DNA of 41,219 nucleotides from JBBKWQ01 sp037969115 (GCA_037969115.1 JBBKWQ010000191.1:1-41219), one strand, 5' to 3'. Counted from the first letter of the stretch, positions 7,623 to 16,510 are shown. Numbers and translations: made by a program. Notes: generated by a model not told the origin, from the sequence alone.

Positions 7623-8440
7623 CCCTGGTCGATCACGAGCCGGTCGCCGACCGAAGTGGTGAAAACCGTTTCGCCGTCGGCGACGGTCCACATCGTGACG
7701 GTCAGCGCCTCGCCCGGGAACACCGGCGAGGTGAACCGGCCCTCGACATGTCCGAACAGCGCGGGGTCGCTACCGCACAGCGAATGCAGCAGCGCACGGC
7801 CGGTGAAGCCGTATGTGCACAGGCCGTGCAGGATCGGACGGTCGAATCCGCCGATCGCGGCAAACGACGGGTCGGAATGCAAAGGGTTCCGGTCGCCCGA
7901 CAGTCGGTACACCAGGGCTTGATCGGGTGAGGTCTGATACGTCACCTCGTGATCCGGCACACGATCGGGCGGCATGTTGGCCGGCCCAGACGGGCCGCGC
8001 TCGCCATCCCACCCGCCGGCGCCTCGGATGAACACCGACGATGTCGTGGTGAACAGCGGAGCGCCGTCCATCGAGGCATTCGTCGCGGTGACCACGATCG
8101 CCGCCTTGCCCTTGTCGTACATCGCCGTGATCTCGCTCTGCAGAGTCGCCGAACCGTCGACCGGAATCGCACGATGGAGCGTCACCGACTGCTGGCCGTG
8201 CACGAGCAGGGCAGGGTTGAACGTGCCGATCGTGCCCAGCGGCGACCCCTGACCCCAACCGAGCACCACCGGGAACGTGGGGAACGCGACCTGGTCGACT
8301 TCAGATGTGTTCTCGGTGGTGAATGCGAGCTCGTCGGTACCTGCGCCGATGCCGACCGCGTACAGGAGGCAGTCCCTGCTGCTCCAGCTGACCTCGACCG
8401 GTTCACCTCTGCTGCCGACGGCATCTGGATTCAGGGGCAT
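7604..8440 (-). CDS. MaoC-family (R)-specific enoyl-CoA hydratase, double hot-dog
   Basis: A 278-residue protein with a degenerate N-terminal hot-dog half and a catalytic C-terminal half carrying hydratase motif 2, YRLSGDRNPLHSDPSFA, where D183, N185 and H188 are the expected active-site residues. It hydrates trans-2-enoyl-CoA to (R)-3-hydroxyacyl-CoA; the two-half arrangement is that of hydratase 2 in peroxisomal multifunctional enzyme and of actinobacterial sterol or fatty-acid hydratases. ATG at 8440 has AGGA 6 nt upstream. It is divergent from the FAD-dependent reductase gene (8538). The chain-length preference is unknown. Confidence 0.9.
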   Translation of the reverse strand: MPLNPDAVGSRGEPVEVSWSSRDCLLYAVGIGAGTDELAFTTENTSEVDQVAFPTFPVVLGWGQGSPLGTIGTFNPALLVHGQQSVTLHRAIPVDGSATLQSEITAMYDKGKAAIVVTATNASMDGAPLFTTTSSVFIRGAGGWDGERGPSGPANMPPDRVPDHEVTYQTSPDQALVYRLSGDRNPLHSDPSFAAIGGFDRPILHGLCTYGFTGRALLHSLCGSDPALFGHVEGRFTSPVFPGEALTVTMWTVADGETVFTTSVGDRLVIDQGLVRHS

Positions 8441-8524
8441 CTCGTTCCTCGCTTGCTTGCTACTGGGGCACTCGGTACGAAAGCATCGTAGGGAGCAGGG
8501 TGCGTCTCGGAGCGAGCCGGCCCG

Positions 8525-8530
8525 TAGCCT
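8525..8530 (+). promoter_or_regulatory. -10 box of leaderless flavoprotein gene
   Basis: TAGCCT, 7 nt before GTG at 8538. Confidence 0.5.
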
Positions 8531-8537
8531 CGTCGCC

Positions 8538-9782
8538 GTGAGATCGAGCGCCACATCCGACGTGACCTGTGACGTGTTGGTCGTCGGCGCAGGGCCGGCC
8601 GGCGCGGCTGCGGCGATCGAACTGGCGCGCGCCGGACGCGATGTGCTCGTCATCGACAAGGCAAGCTTCCCTCGCGACAAGTGCTGCGGCGACGGACTCA
8701 CCACGCTGGCGCTACGCGAACTGGAACATCTCGGCTTCGAACCCTCCGCCGTCGCCGATTGGTTCTCCGTGAACGGGGCATGGCTCCGATCACCCGGCGG
8801 TGCAGAATTCGAGGTGCCGCTCCCCCGCGGTGGCATCTACGCTGCGACCGCACCACGACGCCAGTTCGACGATGCCCTCGTCTCGCTCGTTCGACGCAAC
8901 GGCGTCACCGTGCTCGACGCTCATGCACTCGACGGCAACGTCGAGGTGCTGTCCGACGAGGTACGGGTCGACGTCGACCGGATCGGCACGGTCCGGGCCC
9001 GCTACGTCGTTGCTGCCGACGGCATGTGGAGCCCGATGCGCAAAGCGCTGGGAGCAAACCTCGACCAGTACCGCGGCGACTGGCACGCTTTCCGTCAGTA
9101 CGCCGGCAACGTGAGCGGGCCGGCGTCGGAGCGGTTGTACGTCTGGTTCGAACCCGACCTTCTACCGGGATACGCCTGGTCGTTCCCGCTGCCGGGGAAT
9201 CGAGCGAACATCGGGTTCGGCGTGTTGCGCGATGGCAAGCGCCGCGTTCGAGACATGAGCGGGATCTGGACCGACCTGCTGCAACGCCCGCACGTGGTGG
9301 CGGCCCTGGGGTCCGGGTACGAGCTGGAGGGTCGACACACGGCATGGCCGATTCCTGCCCGCGTCGACGAAATCTCGCTCACACACGGCCGGGTGATGTT
9401 CGTCGGCGACGCGGCAGCGGCAACCGACGTCATGACTGGTGAGGGGATCGGCCAAGCGCTGCTCACCGGCAGGCTGGCGGCAGAGGCAATCGTTGATGCG
9501 GGCGCGCTCGATGCCGACTTGGCCATGCGGCACTACGAACGTTCAGTCGATCACCACCTGTTCGCCGATCACCGGATGTCGGTCAGGCTGGGCAAGGTGC
9601 TTGCCTCACGCCGAGGAACCGAGGCAGCGCTGCGGATCGTGCAGCGCAGCGGTGCTTGGGGAAAGGCAAACTTCGCCCGGTGGATGTTCGAGGACGAACC
9701 TCGCGCCGTCGCCCTCACTCCGTCTCGGTGGCATCGGGCGTTCCTCGGCCGGCCCGGCGCCTATTCGTCGACCGGCAGCTGA
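8538..9782 (+). CDS. Geranylgeranyl-reductase-family FAD-dependent oxidoreductase
   Basis: A 414-residue flavoprotein of the p-hydroxybenzoate-hydroxylase fold. The FAD-binding VVGAGPAGAAAAIELA is at 15-30, PRDKCCGDGLT (with the Cys-Cys-Gly-Asp typical of the geranylgeranyl reductase group) near 49-59, and the second FAD motif GDAAAATDVMTGEGIGQAL begins near 290. Family members saturate isoprenoid chains of menaquinones or lipids; which substrate is used here is not visible. The GTG at 8538 immediately precedes the FAD motif and has a well-placed -10 box; longer upstream frames would run into the divergent MaoC gene. Confidence 0.87.
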   Translation: MRSSATSDVTCDVLVVGAGPAGAAAAIELARAGRDVLVIDKASFPRDKCCGDGLTTLALRELEHLGFEPSAVADWFSVNGAWLRSPGGAEFEVPLPRGGIYAATAPRRQFDDALVSLVRRNGVTVLDAHALDGNVEVLSDEVRVDVDRIGTVRARYVVAADGMWSPMRKALGANLDQYRGDWHAFRQYAGNVSGPASERLYVWFEPDLLPGYAWSFPLPGNRANIGFGVLRDGKRRVRDMSGIWTDLLQRPHVVAALGSGYELEGRHTAWPIPARVDEISLTHGRVMFVGDAAAATDVMTGEGIGQALLTGRLAAEAIVDAGALDADLAMRHYERSVDHHLFADHRMSVRLGKVLASRRGTEAALRIVQRSGAWGKANFARWMFEDEPRAVALTPSRWHRAFLGRPGAYSSTGS

Positions 9783-9794
9783 CAGGCGATTCGG

Positions 9795-10163
9795 TCAGCG
9801 CCTGTGTTTGGGCGACTGGATCGGATCGCGACGTTCCAGCGGAGGAGCGGTCACGTTGACATCGTCGACCTCGAAGTCGATGCCGTCACGATCGACATCG
9901 TGCGGCTCACCTGAGGCTTCCTCCGTGATCGGCACTTCTTCCCGCGGCGGGCCCTCGTAGATGTCGCGAAGCGCCAGCATTGTCGCTGCCATGGCGGCGC
10001 CGGTCGCACCACCCTTGCGCCTTCCTGCAGCGATTGCACTCGCACGGGCGTCGGCCAACTTGCGTTCATGAACGGTGATGTAGTCGGGTTGTTCGGCGCC
10101 GACAGCGGTGTCCGCCATCACCCTGTCGACCGGATCGGGACCCGGTGGTTCATCCGCGCTCAC
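9795..10163 (-). CDS. Unknown 122-residue acidic protein
   Basis: I do not recognise a family. The protein has an Ala/Arg/Gly-rich helix (about 37-66) followed by an acidic C-terminal half rich in Asp, Glu, Val and Pro (IDFEVDDVNV). There is no signal peptide, and no clear membrane segment beyond a weakly hydrophobic ATGAAMAATMLAL. It is supported by codon use like its neighbours and by TATCGT 6 nt before the GTG at 10163; ATG at 10193 would give a 132-residue form. It is divergent from the MoxR operon, with starts 58 nt apart, and converges on the flavoprotein gene. Confidence 0.55.
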   Translation of the reverse strand: MSADEPPGPDPVDRVMADTAVGAEQPDYITVHERKLADARASAIAAGRRKGGATGAAMAATMLALRDIYEGPPREEVPITEEASGEPHDVDRDGIDFEVDDVNVTAPPLERRDPIQSPKHRR

Positions 10164-10169
10164 GCCATC

Positions 10170-10175
10170 ACGATA
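10170..10175 (-). promoter_or_regulatory. -10 box of leaderless unknown gene
   Basis: TATCGT (minus strand), 6 nt before GTG at 10163. Confidence 0.4.
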
Positions 10176-10221
10176 GAGCCGACCGGTGAACATGGTGGCG
10201 CACCGCTACCGTTTGGGCCGC

Positions 10222-11265
10222 ATGAGCACCGGACCGCAGACCTCGAATGCGTCGACCATCAGCGAGCAGGACGCAGCCGACATCGCCCAGAACCTCGAGC
10301 ACGTCTTCTTCGAGCTCCGCAAGGTGATCGTCGGTCAGACGCGCCTGCTCGAACGACTGCTCGTCGGACTGCTCTGCCGGGGTCACTGCCTGCTCGAATC
10401 GGTCCCGGGTCTCGCGAAGACGTTGGCAGCCGAAACGCTCGCCACCGTGGTGGGTGGCACGTTCGCCCGTATCCAGTTCACCCCCGACCTGCTTCCGTCC
10501 GACATCGTGGGCACGAGGATCTATCGGGGTTCGTCCGAAACGTTCGACGTCGAACTCGGACCCGTCTTCGTCAACTTCCTGCTCACCGACGAAATCAACC
10601 GGGCGCCTGCCAAGGTGCAGTCGGCACTCCTGGAGGTCATGGCCGAACAGCAGGTGACGATCGGTGGACAGACGCACCCGGCGCACGACCCGTTCTTCGT
10701 CGTCGCCACCCAGAACCCGATCGAGTCCGAGGGCGTGTACCAGCTTCCCGACGCCCAGCGTGACCGCTTCATGATGAAGATCGTGCTCGACCACCCGACA
10801 CCGGCCGAAGAGATGTTGATCCTCGACCGGATGTCGGTTCGGGCACCCGTGCCCACACAGGTGATCTCACTCGATCGGCTGCGCGAACTGCAAGACGCAG
10901 CCGACGCAGTATTCGTCGACAGAACGGTCGCTCAATACGCGATCGATCTGGTGCAGGCCACGCGTTCACCCGAGCGCTTCGGTCTCGATGCGCTGTCGAC
11001 GGCCATCGGTCTCGGTGTGAGCCCTCGGGCGACCCTGAACCTCGTCCGTGGCGCCAGGGCCATGGCCTTGCTTCGGGGACGCACGTTCGCGACACCACAG
11101 GACGTGTTCGACATCGCCCCCGAGGTGATCAGGCACCGACTGCTCCTCACCTACGACGCACTGGCACGCGACATCACCCCCGATCAGATCATCCAGCAGA
11201 TCCTCGCCAGCGTTCCTGCCGCCTGGGTCTCACCTCGACCCAATACGGCCGGCGAACATGGCTGA
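10222..11265 (+). CDS. MoxR-family AAA+ ATPase
   Basis: A 347-residue AAA+ chaperone-like ATPase. Walker A appears as ESVPGLAKT (59-67), Walker B as FLLTDEINRAP (119-129), and sensor-1 as VVATQNP, followed by the lid domain. MoxR proteins act with DUF58 and VWA proteins in maturing or activating enzyme complexes and stress responses, and those partners follow directly. The stop overlaps the DUF58 start (ATG at 11258) by 8 nt. The start ATG at 10222 has TACCGT 9 nt upstream, slightly further than at other leaderless genes. Confidence 0.9.
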   Translation: MSTGPQTSNASTISEQDAADIAQNLEHVFFELRKVIVGQTRLLERLLVGLLCRGHCLLESVPGLAKTLAAETLATVVGGTFARIQFTPDLLPSDIVGTRIYRGSSETFDVELGPVFVNFLLTDEINRAPAKVQSALLEVMAEQQVTIGGQTHPAHDPFFVVATQNPIESEGVYQLPDAQRDRFMMKIVLDHPTPAEEMLILDRMSVRAPVPTQVISLDRLRELQDAADAVFVDRTVAQYAIDLVQATRSPERFGLDALSTAIGLGVSPRATLNLVRGARAMALLRGRTFATPQDVFDIAPEVIRHRLLLTYDALARDITPDQIIQQILASVPAAWVSPRPNTAGEHG

Positions 11266-12211
11266 CGTCGCCTCGGCTGCCGACGCCGCGGCCCACTGGC
11301 CGACGGGGCCGACGAGTGCGGCTGTCGCCGAACTGGTGCGAACGCTGGAAGTGACGATCGACCGTCGGCTCGACGGTGTGCTGCACGGCAACCATCAAGG
11401 GATCACCCCGGGCCACGGATCCGAGCCGGGCGAGTCGCGGCTCTACCAGCCGGGCGACGACGTTCGGCGGATCGACTGGAGCGTGTCGGCCCGCACGCAG
11501 CAGACCTACGTCCGTGAACAGATCGCCGATCGCGACCTCGAGGCCTGGCTCATCATCGACGCCTCCGCGGCGATGCGATTCGGCACGACCACCTCGCAGA
11601 AGTCCCAGATCGCGCTCGGGGCAGCTGCAGCCGTGGGCTTCCTCACGGCTCGCAGCCAGAATCGATTGGGCGCCGTCATCGTCGCCGGTCCGCACCTACG
11701 TGTCGTCCCGCCCCGCGCCGGCAAGATCCAGGTCCAGGCAATTCTGACCGCTACAGCAACAGCACCCGACGCCGAGGGTGAGGGCTCCGCTGCACTCGCC
11801 GAGGCGTTCGACCGGGTGGGCGTGTTGTCGAAGCGGCGCGGGTTCGTCGCCGCTATCTCCGACTTCCACGGCACCGGTTGGCACGACTCGATGGCACGAC
11901 TCGGTTTGCGGCACGATCTGCTCGCCATCACCGTGGGCGACCCTCGCGAGCTCGATGTCCCACCGATCGGGTTCGTGGAGTTCGTCGACCCGTCCACCGG
12001 CGCTGCACGCGAAGTTCGGGTGACGCCGGCGGTGCAGCGACGTTTCGCCGAGCGCGCGGCGACCCGACGCGACGAGACGACCGCCTCGCTCCGGCGGGCC
12101 GGTGCCGACCACATCGCGCTGTCGACCGACAGCGACTGGCTCGGAGCGATCGTGCAACACGTACGACGACGCCGCGTCCAGGCCGTGCACGGCGGCGTGA
12201 TACGCCGATGA
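11258..12211 (+). CDS. DUF58 domain protein
   Basis: A 317-residue protein with the DUF58 signature block near residues 47-100: GHGSEPGESRLYQPGDDVRRIDW, then ARTQQTYVREQ and WLIIDASAAM. The domain has a VWA-like fold and is typically encoded between moxR and a VWA gene, as here. No transmembrane segment is obvious. Reading frames overlap on both sides (8 nt with moxR, ATGA with the next gene), so the three are translated as one unit. Confidence 0.88.
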   Translation: MADVASAADAAAHWPTGPTSAAVAELVRTLEVTIDRRLDGVLHGNHQGITPGHGSEPGESRLYQPGDDVRRIDWSVSARTQQTYVREQIADRDLEAWLIIDASAAMRFGTTTSQKSQIALGAAAAVGFLTARSQNRLGAVIVAGPHLRVVPPRAGKIQVQAILTATATAPDAEGEGSAALAEAFDRVGVLSKRRGFVAAISDFHGTGWHDSMARLGLRHDLLAITVGDPRELDVPPIGFVEFVDPSTGAAREVRVTPAVQRRFAERAATRRDETTASLRRAGADHIALSTDSDWLGAIVQHVRRRRVQAVHGGVIRR

Positions 12212-13209
12212 CCGCAGCAATCGTACCGACCGACTTCCTCGCGCCCGAGCGTCTCTGGCTCCTCGTGATCGTCGCGCTGCTCGGTGCCGGCTACCTCGCC
12301 GTCCTCCGTTGGCGCCAGGCCGCCCAGGTGCGATTCACCCAAATCGACCTGCTGGACGACATCGCACCCCGGCGGCCACGGTGGCGGCGACACGTGATCG
12401 CGGCGATCCAGCTCGTCGGCCTTGCGCTCGGCGTGATGGCGATCGCTCGACCGGTCGAACGCACCAGCGAACGAACAGAGACCGAAGGTCGGATCCTCGT
12501 GCTGTTCGACGTGTCGCTGTCGATGATGGCAACCGACGTCGAACCCGACCGGTTCGAGGCCGCGAAGCAGGCGGCGCGCGAGTTCGTCGACAACGTCGAC
12601 GAGACCGTGGAGGTCGGCTTGGTCTCGTTCAGCGGCATCGTCGACGTCGCTGTGCAACCCACGTTGAACCGTTCGCTGCTCGATCAGGGCATCGACAACC
12701 TCGAACTCGCCGAATCGACAGCGATCGGCGACGCACTCACCACGGGTTCACGCGTGCTGACCCGATTGGCCGACGGTTCGCCCGATCGCGACCCGTCCAT
12801 CCCGCCCGGCGTGCTCGTGCTGCTCACCGACGGCGAAACGACGGTCGGGCTCCCCACGGAGGTGGGCACACAAGCCGCCGTCGACGCCGGCGTTCCGGTG
12901 TTCACCATCGCGTTCGGCACCCAGCAAGGCGAGATTCCCGACCCGGTCACGCGCGAGATCATTCCCGTGCCCGTGAGACCCGATGAGCTGCGCGACGTGG
13001 CCGAGCAGACGGGCGGAGTGGCCTACGAAGCGGCAACCGACGAGGAGTTGGCGAACGCGTACGAAGAGATCCGGAACCAACTCGGCGAAACGCTCGGCGA
13101 CGCGATCGAGATCGTTGCCGAGCAGACCTGGAAGTGGACACTTGCGTCGATCGCCGTGCTGGCACTCGCTTGGTCGCTGGGTCTGTGGTGGCTGCGCGGC
13201 CTGGTCTAG
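12208..13209 (+). CDS. BatA-like membrane protein with von Willebrand factor A domain
   Basis: A 333-residue protein with two N-terminal membrane helices (about 16-33 and 63-80), a cytoplasmic or periplasmic VWA domain with an intact MIDAS (DVSLS at 101-105, later a Thr and LLTDGE), and a C-terminal membrane helix (about 307-330). This is the BatA/aerotolerance layout, in which VWA proteins bind metal-dependent partners remodelled by MoxR. The ATG at 12208 forms an ATGA overlap with the DUF58 stop. The stop codon directly abuts that of the convergent gene at 13210. Confidence 0.88.
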   Translation: MTAAIVPTDFLAPERLWLLVIVALLGAGYLAVLRWRQAAQVRFTQIDLLDDIAPRRPRWRRHVIAAIQLVGLALGVMAIARPVERTSERTETEGRILVLFDVSLSMMATDVEPDRFEAAKQAAREFVDNVDETVEVGLVSFSGIVDVAVQPTLNRSLLDQGIDNLELAESTAIGDALTTGSRVLTRLADGSPDRDPSIPPGVLVLLTDGETTVGLPTEVGTQAAVDAGVPVFTIAFGTQQGEIPDPVTREIIPVPVRPDELRDVAEQTGGVAYEAATDEELANAYEEIRNQLGETLGDAIEIVAEQTWKWTLASIAVLALAWSLGLWWLRGLV

Positions 13210-14256
13210 TCAGTCGATGAGTGTTCGGAGCCGTTCGACCAGCTTGACGGGGTCGTCTCCGACCGGCGTGACCGACAGGTGGGTGACGCCGGCCTCTTTG
13301 AAGGCTGCAACCCGCTCGCGGATGTGTCCTTCGGGCCCGACCAGATTCGTGTTGGCCAGCATCTCCCGGGGCACCGCGGCGGCCGCTTCGTCCTTCTTCC
13401 CCGACAGATAGAGGTCCTGAATCTCGGCGGCCTCCTGGACGTAGCCGTACTTCTGACAGATCGTGTTGTAGAAGTTCTTGTCGCGAGCACCCATGCCGCC
13501 GACGTAGAGCGCCACGGTGGGCCGAGCCATGTCGAGCACGCCCGACGCACCGTCGCCGGCATACTCGTCACCGATCGCGACCAGGCCACCTGCCGAGATC
13601 TGCAACGGACCCAGCGACGCGTCACGCGAAGCGACACCCTTCTCGAGCTCGTCGCCCCAGACAGTGTGGAACTTCTCGGGATCGAAAAAGATCGGCAACC
13701 ACCCGTCGGCGTACTGCGCCGTGGCCGTGACGGACAGGCCCATCAGCGACGCCCAGAAGATGGGGATGTCGGCACGTACGGGATGGTTGATGATCTTGAG
13801 CGGCTTACCCAAACCTGTTCCCTGACCCTCTGGAAGTGGCACCTGAACGGTCGGACCGTCGTAGATGACCTTCTCGCGGCGCCAGGTCATCCGGCACACA
13901 TTGATGTAGTCGCGGACGCGCGGCATCGGCTTCTCGTACGGCACGCCGTGGAAGCCTTCGATCACCTGCGGACCCGAAGCTCCCAGGCCGAGCACGAACC
14001 TGCCGTCGCTGACGTAGTCGAGACCGGCCGCCGTCTGCGCCATGCAGGTCGCCGTTCGTGAGAACACGTTCAAGATGCCGGCACCGATCTGGATGGTGCT
14101 GGTCTTGGCTGCCAGAAAGCCCATCTGGCTGACCGAGTCGAAGGTGTACGCCTCCGGTACCCACACGATGTCGAGTCCTGCCGACTCGAGCTCCTGCACA
14201 CGCTTGACGTCCGCGTGGAAATCGCCGGAATAGCTGATCATCATCGAGAGCTTCAT
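13210..14256 (-). CDS. LLM-class F420-dependent oxidoreductase
   Basis: A 348-residue luciferase-like TIM-barrel protein: N-terminal MKLSMMISYSGDF, GLDIVWVPEAYTFD, GAGILNVFSRTATCMAQTAAGLD and FVLGLGASGPQVIEG are typical of the F420-dependent subgroup of actinobacteria. These enzymes transfer hydride between coenzyme F420 and varied small molecules or lipids; the substrate is not predictable. ATG at 14256 has TAGCGT 8 nt upstream. Its last codon is immediately adjacent to the stop of the VWA gene on the other strand. Confidence 0.85.
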   Translation of the reverse strand: MKLSMMISYSGDFHADVKRVQELESAGLDIVWVPEAYTFDSVSQMGFLAAKTSTIQIGAGILNVFSRTATCMAQTAAGLDYVSDGRFVLGLGASGPQVIEGFHGVPYEKPMPRVRDYINVCRMTWRREKVIYDGPTVQVPLPEGQGTGLGKPLKIINHPVRADIPIFWASLMGLSVTATAQYADGWLPIFFDPEKFHTVWGDELEKGVASRDASLGPLQISAGGLVAIGDEYAGDGASGVLDMARPTVALYVGGMGARDKNFYNTICQKYGYVQEAAEIQDLYLSGKKDEAAAAVPREMLANTNLVGPEGHIRERVAAFKEAGVTHLSVTPVGDDPVKLVERLRTLID

Positions 14257-14264
14257 GGCGCTGG

Positions 14265-14270
14265 ACGCTA
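14265..14270 (-). promoter_or_regulatory. -10 box of leaderless LLM gene
   Basis: TAGCGT (minus strand), 8 nt before ATG at 14256. Confidence 0.4.
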
Positions 14271-14292
14271 GGCGAACGCGGATGACCGAGCG

Positions 14293-15303
14293 CTACCCAG
14301 GCATCGACGCGTCAGCACGCAGCGCTGCGTCGACTTCGGCATCCATCCGAAGCCACTGCTCATCGAGCCACGACTCGAATTGGAGTCCGGTCGGCACGTG
14401 TGCGCGACGAACTCGACGGACGACGAACCGAACGGGGGGCAGCGGCTTCGACAGCTTCGCCACGATGCCCCCGAACGTGTCGAGCCCGTCGAAGCCCGTG
14501 TGCCAGGCCAACACGACATCTGCTTCCGGTGCCCCGGCGAGTAGTGCGGCCGTTCCGGCCGGGCGGGGCGGCAGCAGGCGCTTGAGCTGCAACATCGCCT
14601 CAGCACGCTCCGGGTCGTCTGCCGCGATCTTCTCGACGGCCCGCGCACGTTTCGCATCGTTGGTCCGCGTGCCCTCCGCGAAGATGACCGACACGACCTT
14701 CGGGCCGATTCCCCCCGCCAGGGCCGACAGCGCATCGAGTTCGTCCTGCCGACTCGTCGCACCACGGTCGAGGAAGTGGTTCGGGATACGGAGCCCGAAG
14801 ATGTCGAGCGACGGGTCACTCAGGAGCTCCTTCTTCAGCACGTATCGAGGCCAGAGGCCGGCCTGCACGCTGACGGCCCACGCGGACAGAAGCGAATCAC
14901 CGAGGCTGGCATGTCGGCAGACGACGACGGCGTTCCCGCCCTCCAGGGCCTCTGCTCCCTCCAAACGGGGGGTCAATCCGGTGGTGAGCTGCATGGCACG
15001 CATCTGGGCATTCGCCCAGCGGTCCATTGCCCGGTAATGCGGCGCGACTCGAGGGGTGCGGCCGGTGATCCAGAGCGCCAAGGCAATCAGGACGAAACCG
15101 ACTTCGATCCAGACGTAGGCCGTTCCGAATGCAAGGAGTCTCGCGACAGGAAATCGGAATCGGAGTCGAAGCGCGTCGACGAACAAAGCAGCCGGCAACC
15201 AGACCGGCATCAACACCACGGCAAGACCTGCGGCCGCGAAGAGCGCCGGAATGGTGACCAGCCGGCGACGTAGCTTCACGCTGCGTGTCTGATCGGAACT
15301 CAT
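14293..15303 (-). CDS. Lysophospholipid/1-acylglycerol-phosphate acyltransferase-like protein
   Basis: A 336-residue protein with two N-terminal hydrophobic helices (about 17-44 and 56-80) and a PlsC-type acyltransferase domain: the catalytic H-x4-D as HASLGD (131-136) and the substrate-binding FAEGTRTND (E210-R213). The family transfers acyl chains to lysophosphatidic acid or related acceptors at the membrane. It is longer than a minimal PlsC and resembles the LPLAT group with N-terminal anchors. The ATG at 15303 overlaps the stop of the upstream VOC gene (ATGA), so the two are coupled. Confidence 0.82.
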   Translation of the reverse strand: MSSDQTRSVKLRRRLVTIPALFAAAGLAVVLMPVWLPAALFVDALRLRFRFPVARLLAFGTAYVWIEVGFVLIALALWITGRTPRVAPHYRAMDRWANAQMRAMQLTTGLTPRLEGAEALEGGNAVVVCRHASLGDSLLSAWAVSVQAGLWPRYVLKKELLSDPSLDIFGLRIPNHFLDRGATSRQDELDALSALAGGIGPKVVSVIFAEGTRTNDAKRARAVEKIAADDPERAEAMLQLKRLLPPRPAGTAALLAGAPEADVVLAWHTGFDGLDTFGGIVAKLSKPLPPVRFVVRRVRRAHVPTGLQFESWLDEQWLRMDAEVDAALRADASMPG

Positions 15304-15659
15304 CGAGTGGGTTGGTTCAATTCGAGCCGATTCCCGTCGGGGTCGGCGAAGAACGCTTGCCGCGCTGCCGTGCCACCGACGGACTTCGGGCCGACCACGT
15401 CGACTCCCCGCTCGCTCAACACGGCGACAGCTGCGTCGATGTCGTCGACGAGGAACGCAAAGTGCTGACCCTGATCGGGCGGCACCGGGGCCTCGATCAG
15501 GTGGAGTTGGCGGCCGCCGCCCACGTCGAGCCATGCACCGGCGAACCCGAAGTCGGGACGATCCAGGACCCCGAGTCCGAGCACATCGGTGTAGAACGCG
15601 ACCGAGCGACCTGTATCGGTGACATTGATCGACACGTGGTGGATGTCTGCGACGAACAC
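15300..15659 (-). CDS. VOC-family dioxygenase/glyoxalase-like protein
   Basis: A 119-residue single-domain VOC protein: HHVSINVTDTGRSVAFYTDVLG, an internal LHLIEAP strand, HFAFLVDDIDAAVAVL, and AFFADPDGNRLELNQP. Metal-ligand positions compatible with the fold are the His of HHVS, the His in QLHLIE, the His in QHFAF and the Glu of RLELN. GTG at 15659 is chosen because TACGGT lies 6 nt upstream; longer versions are possible but lack similarity to the family. It is cotranscribed with the acyltransferase that follows. Confidence 0.8.
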   Translation of the reverse strand: MFVADIHHVSINVTDTGRSVAFYTDVLGLGVLDRPDFGFAGAWLDVGGGRQLHLIEAPVPPDQGQHFAFLVDDIDAAVAVLSERGVDVVGPKSVGGTAARQAFFADPDGNRLELNQPTR

Positions 15660-15665
15660 CCCCAC

Positions 15666-15671
15666 ACCGTA
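15666..15671 (-). promoter_or_regulatory. -10 box of leaderless VOC gene
   Basis: TACGGT (minus strand), 6 nt before GTG at 15659; it lies in the 41 nt after the larE stop. Confidence 0.45.
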
Positions 15672-15700
15672 CCGCGATGTCACCCAGCGTCTTGTTGGGA

Positions 15701-16510
15701 TCAGTGGTTCAAATTGCCGGAACGAAAGCCTTCGAGGTCGACGGTGACGTACCGATAGCCGGTGGCGGCCACCGCGGCCACGACGGCGTCGCGCTGGTCG
15801 AGTACCGCCGAAAGATCGTCGAGCGGAAACTCGAGCCGAGCCGTGTCGCCGTAGTGCCTGACGCGAACCTGGCGGAAACCGAGCTGATGGAGAGCCGCCT
15901 CCGATCGATCGACACGCGACAGGACCGCAACGGTGACCTCGGTGCCGTACGGGATGCGGCTGGCGAGGCAGGCAGCGGCAGGCTTGTCCCACGTGCGCAG
16001 GCCGAGCTGGCGCGACGCTGATCTGACATCGGCCTTGGTGAAGCCGGCGGCCACGAGCGGGAACTGAGCCCCGGCCTGGGCTGCGGCGACCTGGCCGGGA
16101 CGATGATCACCGAGATCATCGAGGTTCACGCCGAGCACGACCGTCGAGCGCGAGGCGGCCGCGATGGGCGCCACCACATCCATGAGCTCGGCCTTGCAGT
16201 GGAAACAGCGGTCGGTGTCGTTCGATCGGTACGCCGCTCGCTCCATCTCCCGGGTGGTCACCGCAGTCCACGACAGCCCCCACTCCTCCGCCAGGGCACG
16301 ACAGTCGGCCGCTTCCTCGCCGGCCAGCGACGGCGACACCGCCGTAACCGCGTGGGAGCGGTCCGGGCCGAGGGTGCGATGCGCCATCATCGCCAGAAAC
16401 GCTGAATCGGCTCCGCCACTGAAGGCGACCACGACGTCGGCGAGGCGTTCGAGTTCGCGGGTGAGCGCACCGAGCTTGTCGTCGATCCCCGGGGCGTCGC
16501 ATAGGTCCAC
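15701..16510 (-). CDS. larE: LarE-type sulfur transferase for the nickel-pincer nucleotide
   Basis: LarE is a PP-loop ATPase that adenylylates and thiolates pyridinium-3,5-biscarboxylic acid mononucleotide, an intermediate of the nickel-pincer cofactor of lactate racemase and related enzymes. The 269-residue product has SGGADS (31-36), the motif AAACLASRIPYGTEV with C181 in the position of the sacrificial or cluster cysteine, and RCFHCK (C102, C105). Three cysteines are those expected in LarE proteins that carry an iron-sulfur cluster; this is inference. larB, larC and larA are not in the window. The GTG start at 16510 has CACACT 6 nt upstream, a weak -10. Confidence 0.85.
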   Translation of the reverse strand: MDLCDAPGIDDKLGALTRELERLADVVVAFSGGADSAFLAMMAHRTLGPDRSHAVTAVSPSLAGEEAADCRALAEEWGLSWTAVTTREMERAAYRSNDTDRCFHCKAELMDVVAPIAAASRSTVVLGVNLDDLGDHRPGQVAAAQAGAQFPLVAAGFTKADVRSASRQLGLRTWDKPAAACLASRIPYGTEVTVAVLSRVDRSEAALHQLGFRQVRVRHYGDTARLEFPLDDLSAVLDQRDAVVAAVAATGYRYVTVDLEGFRSGNLNH

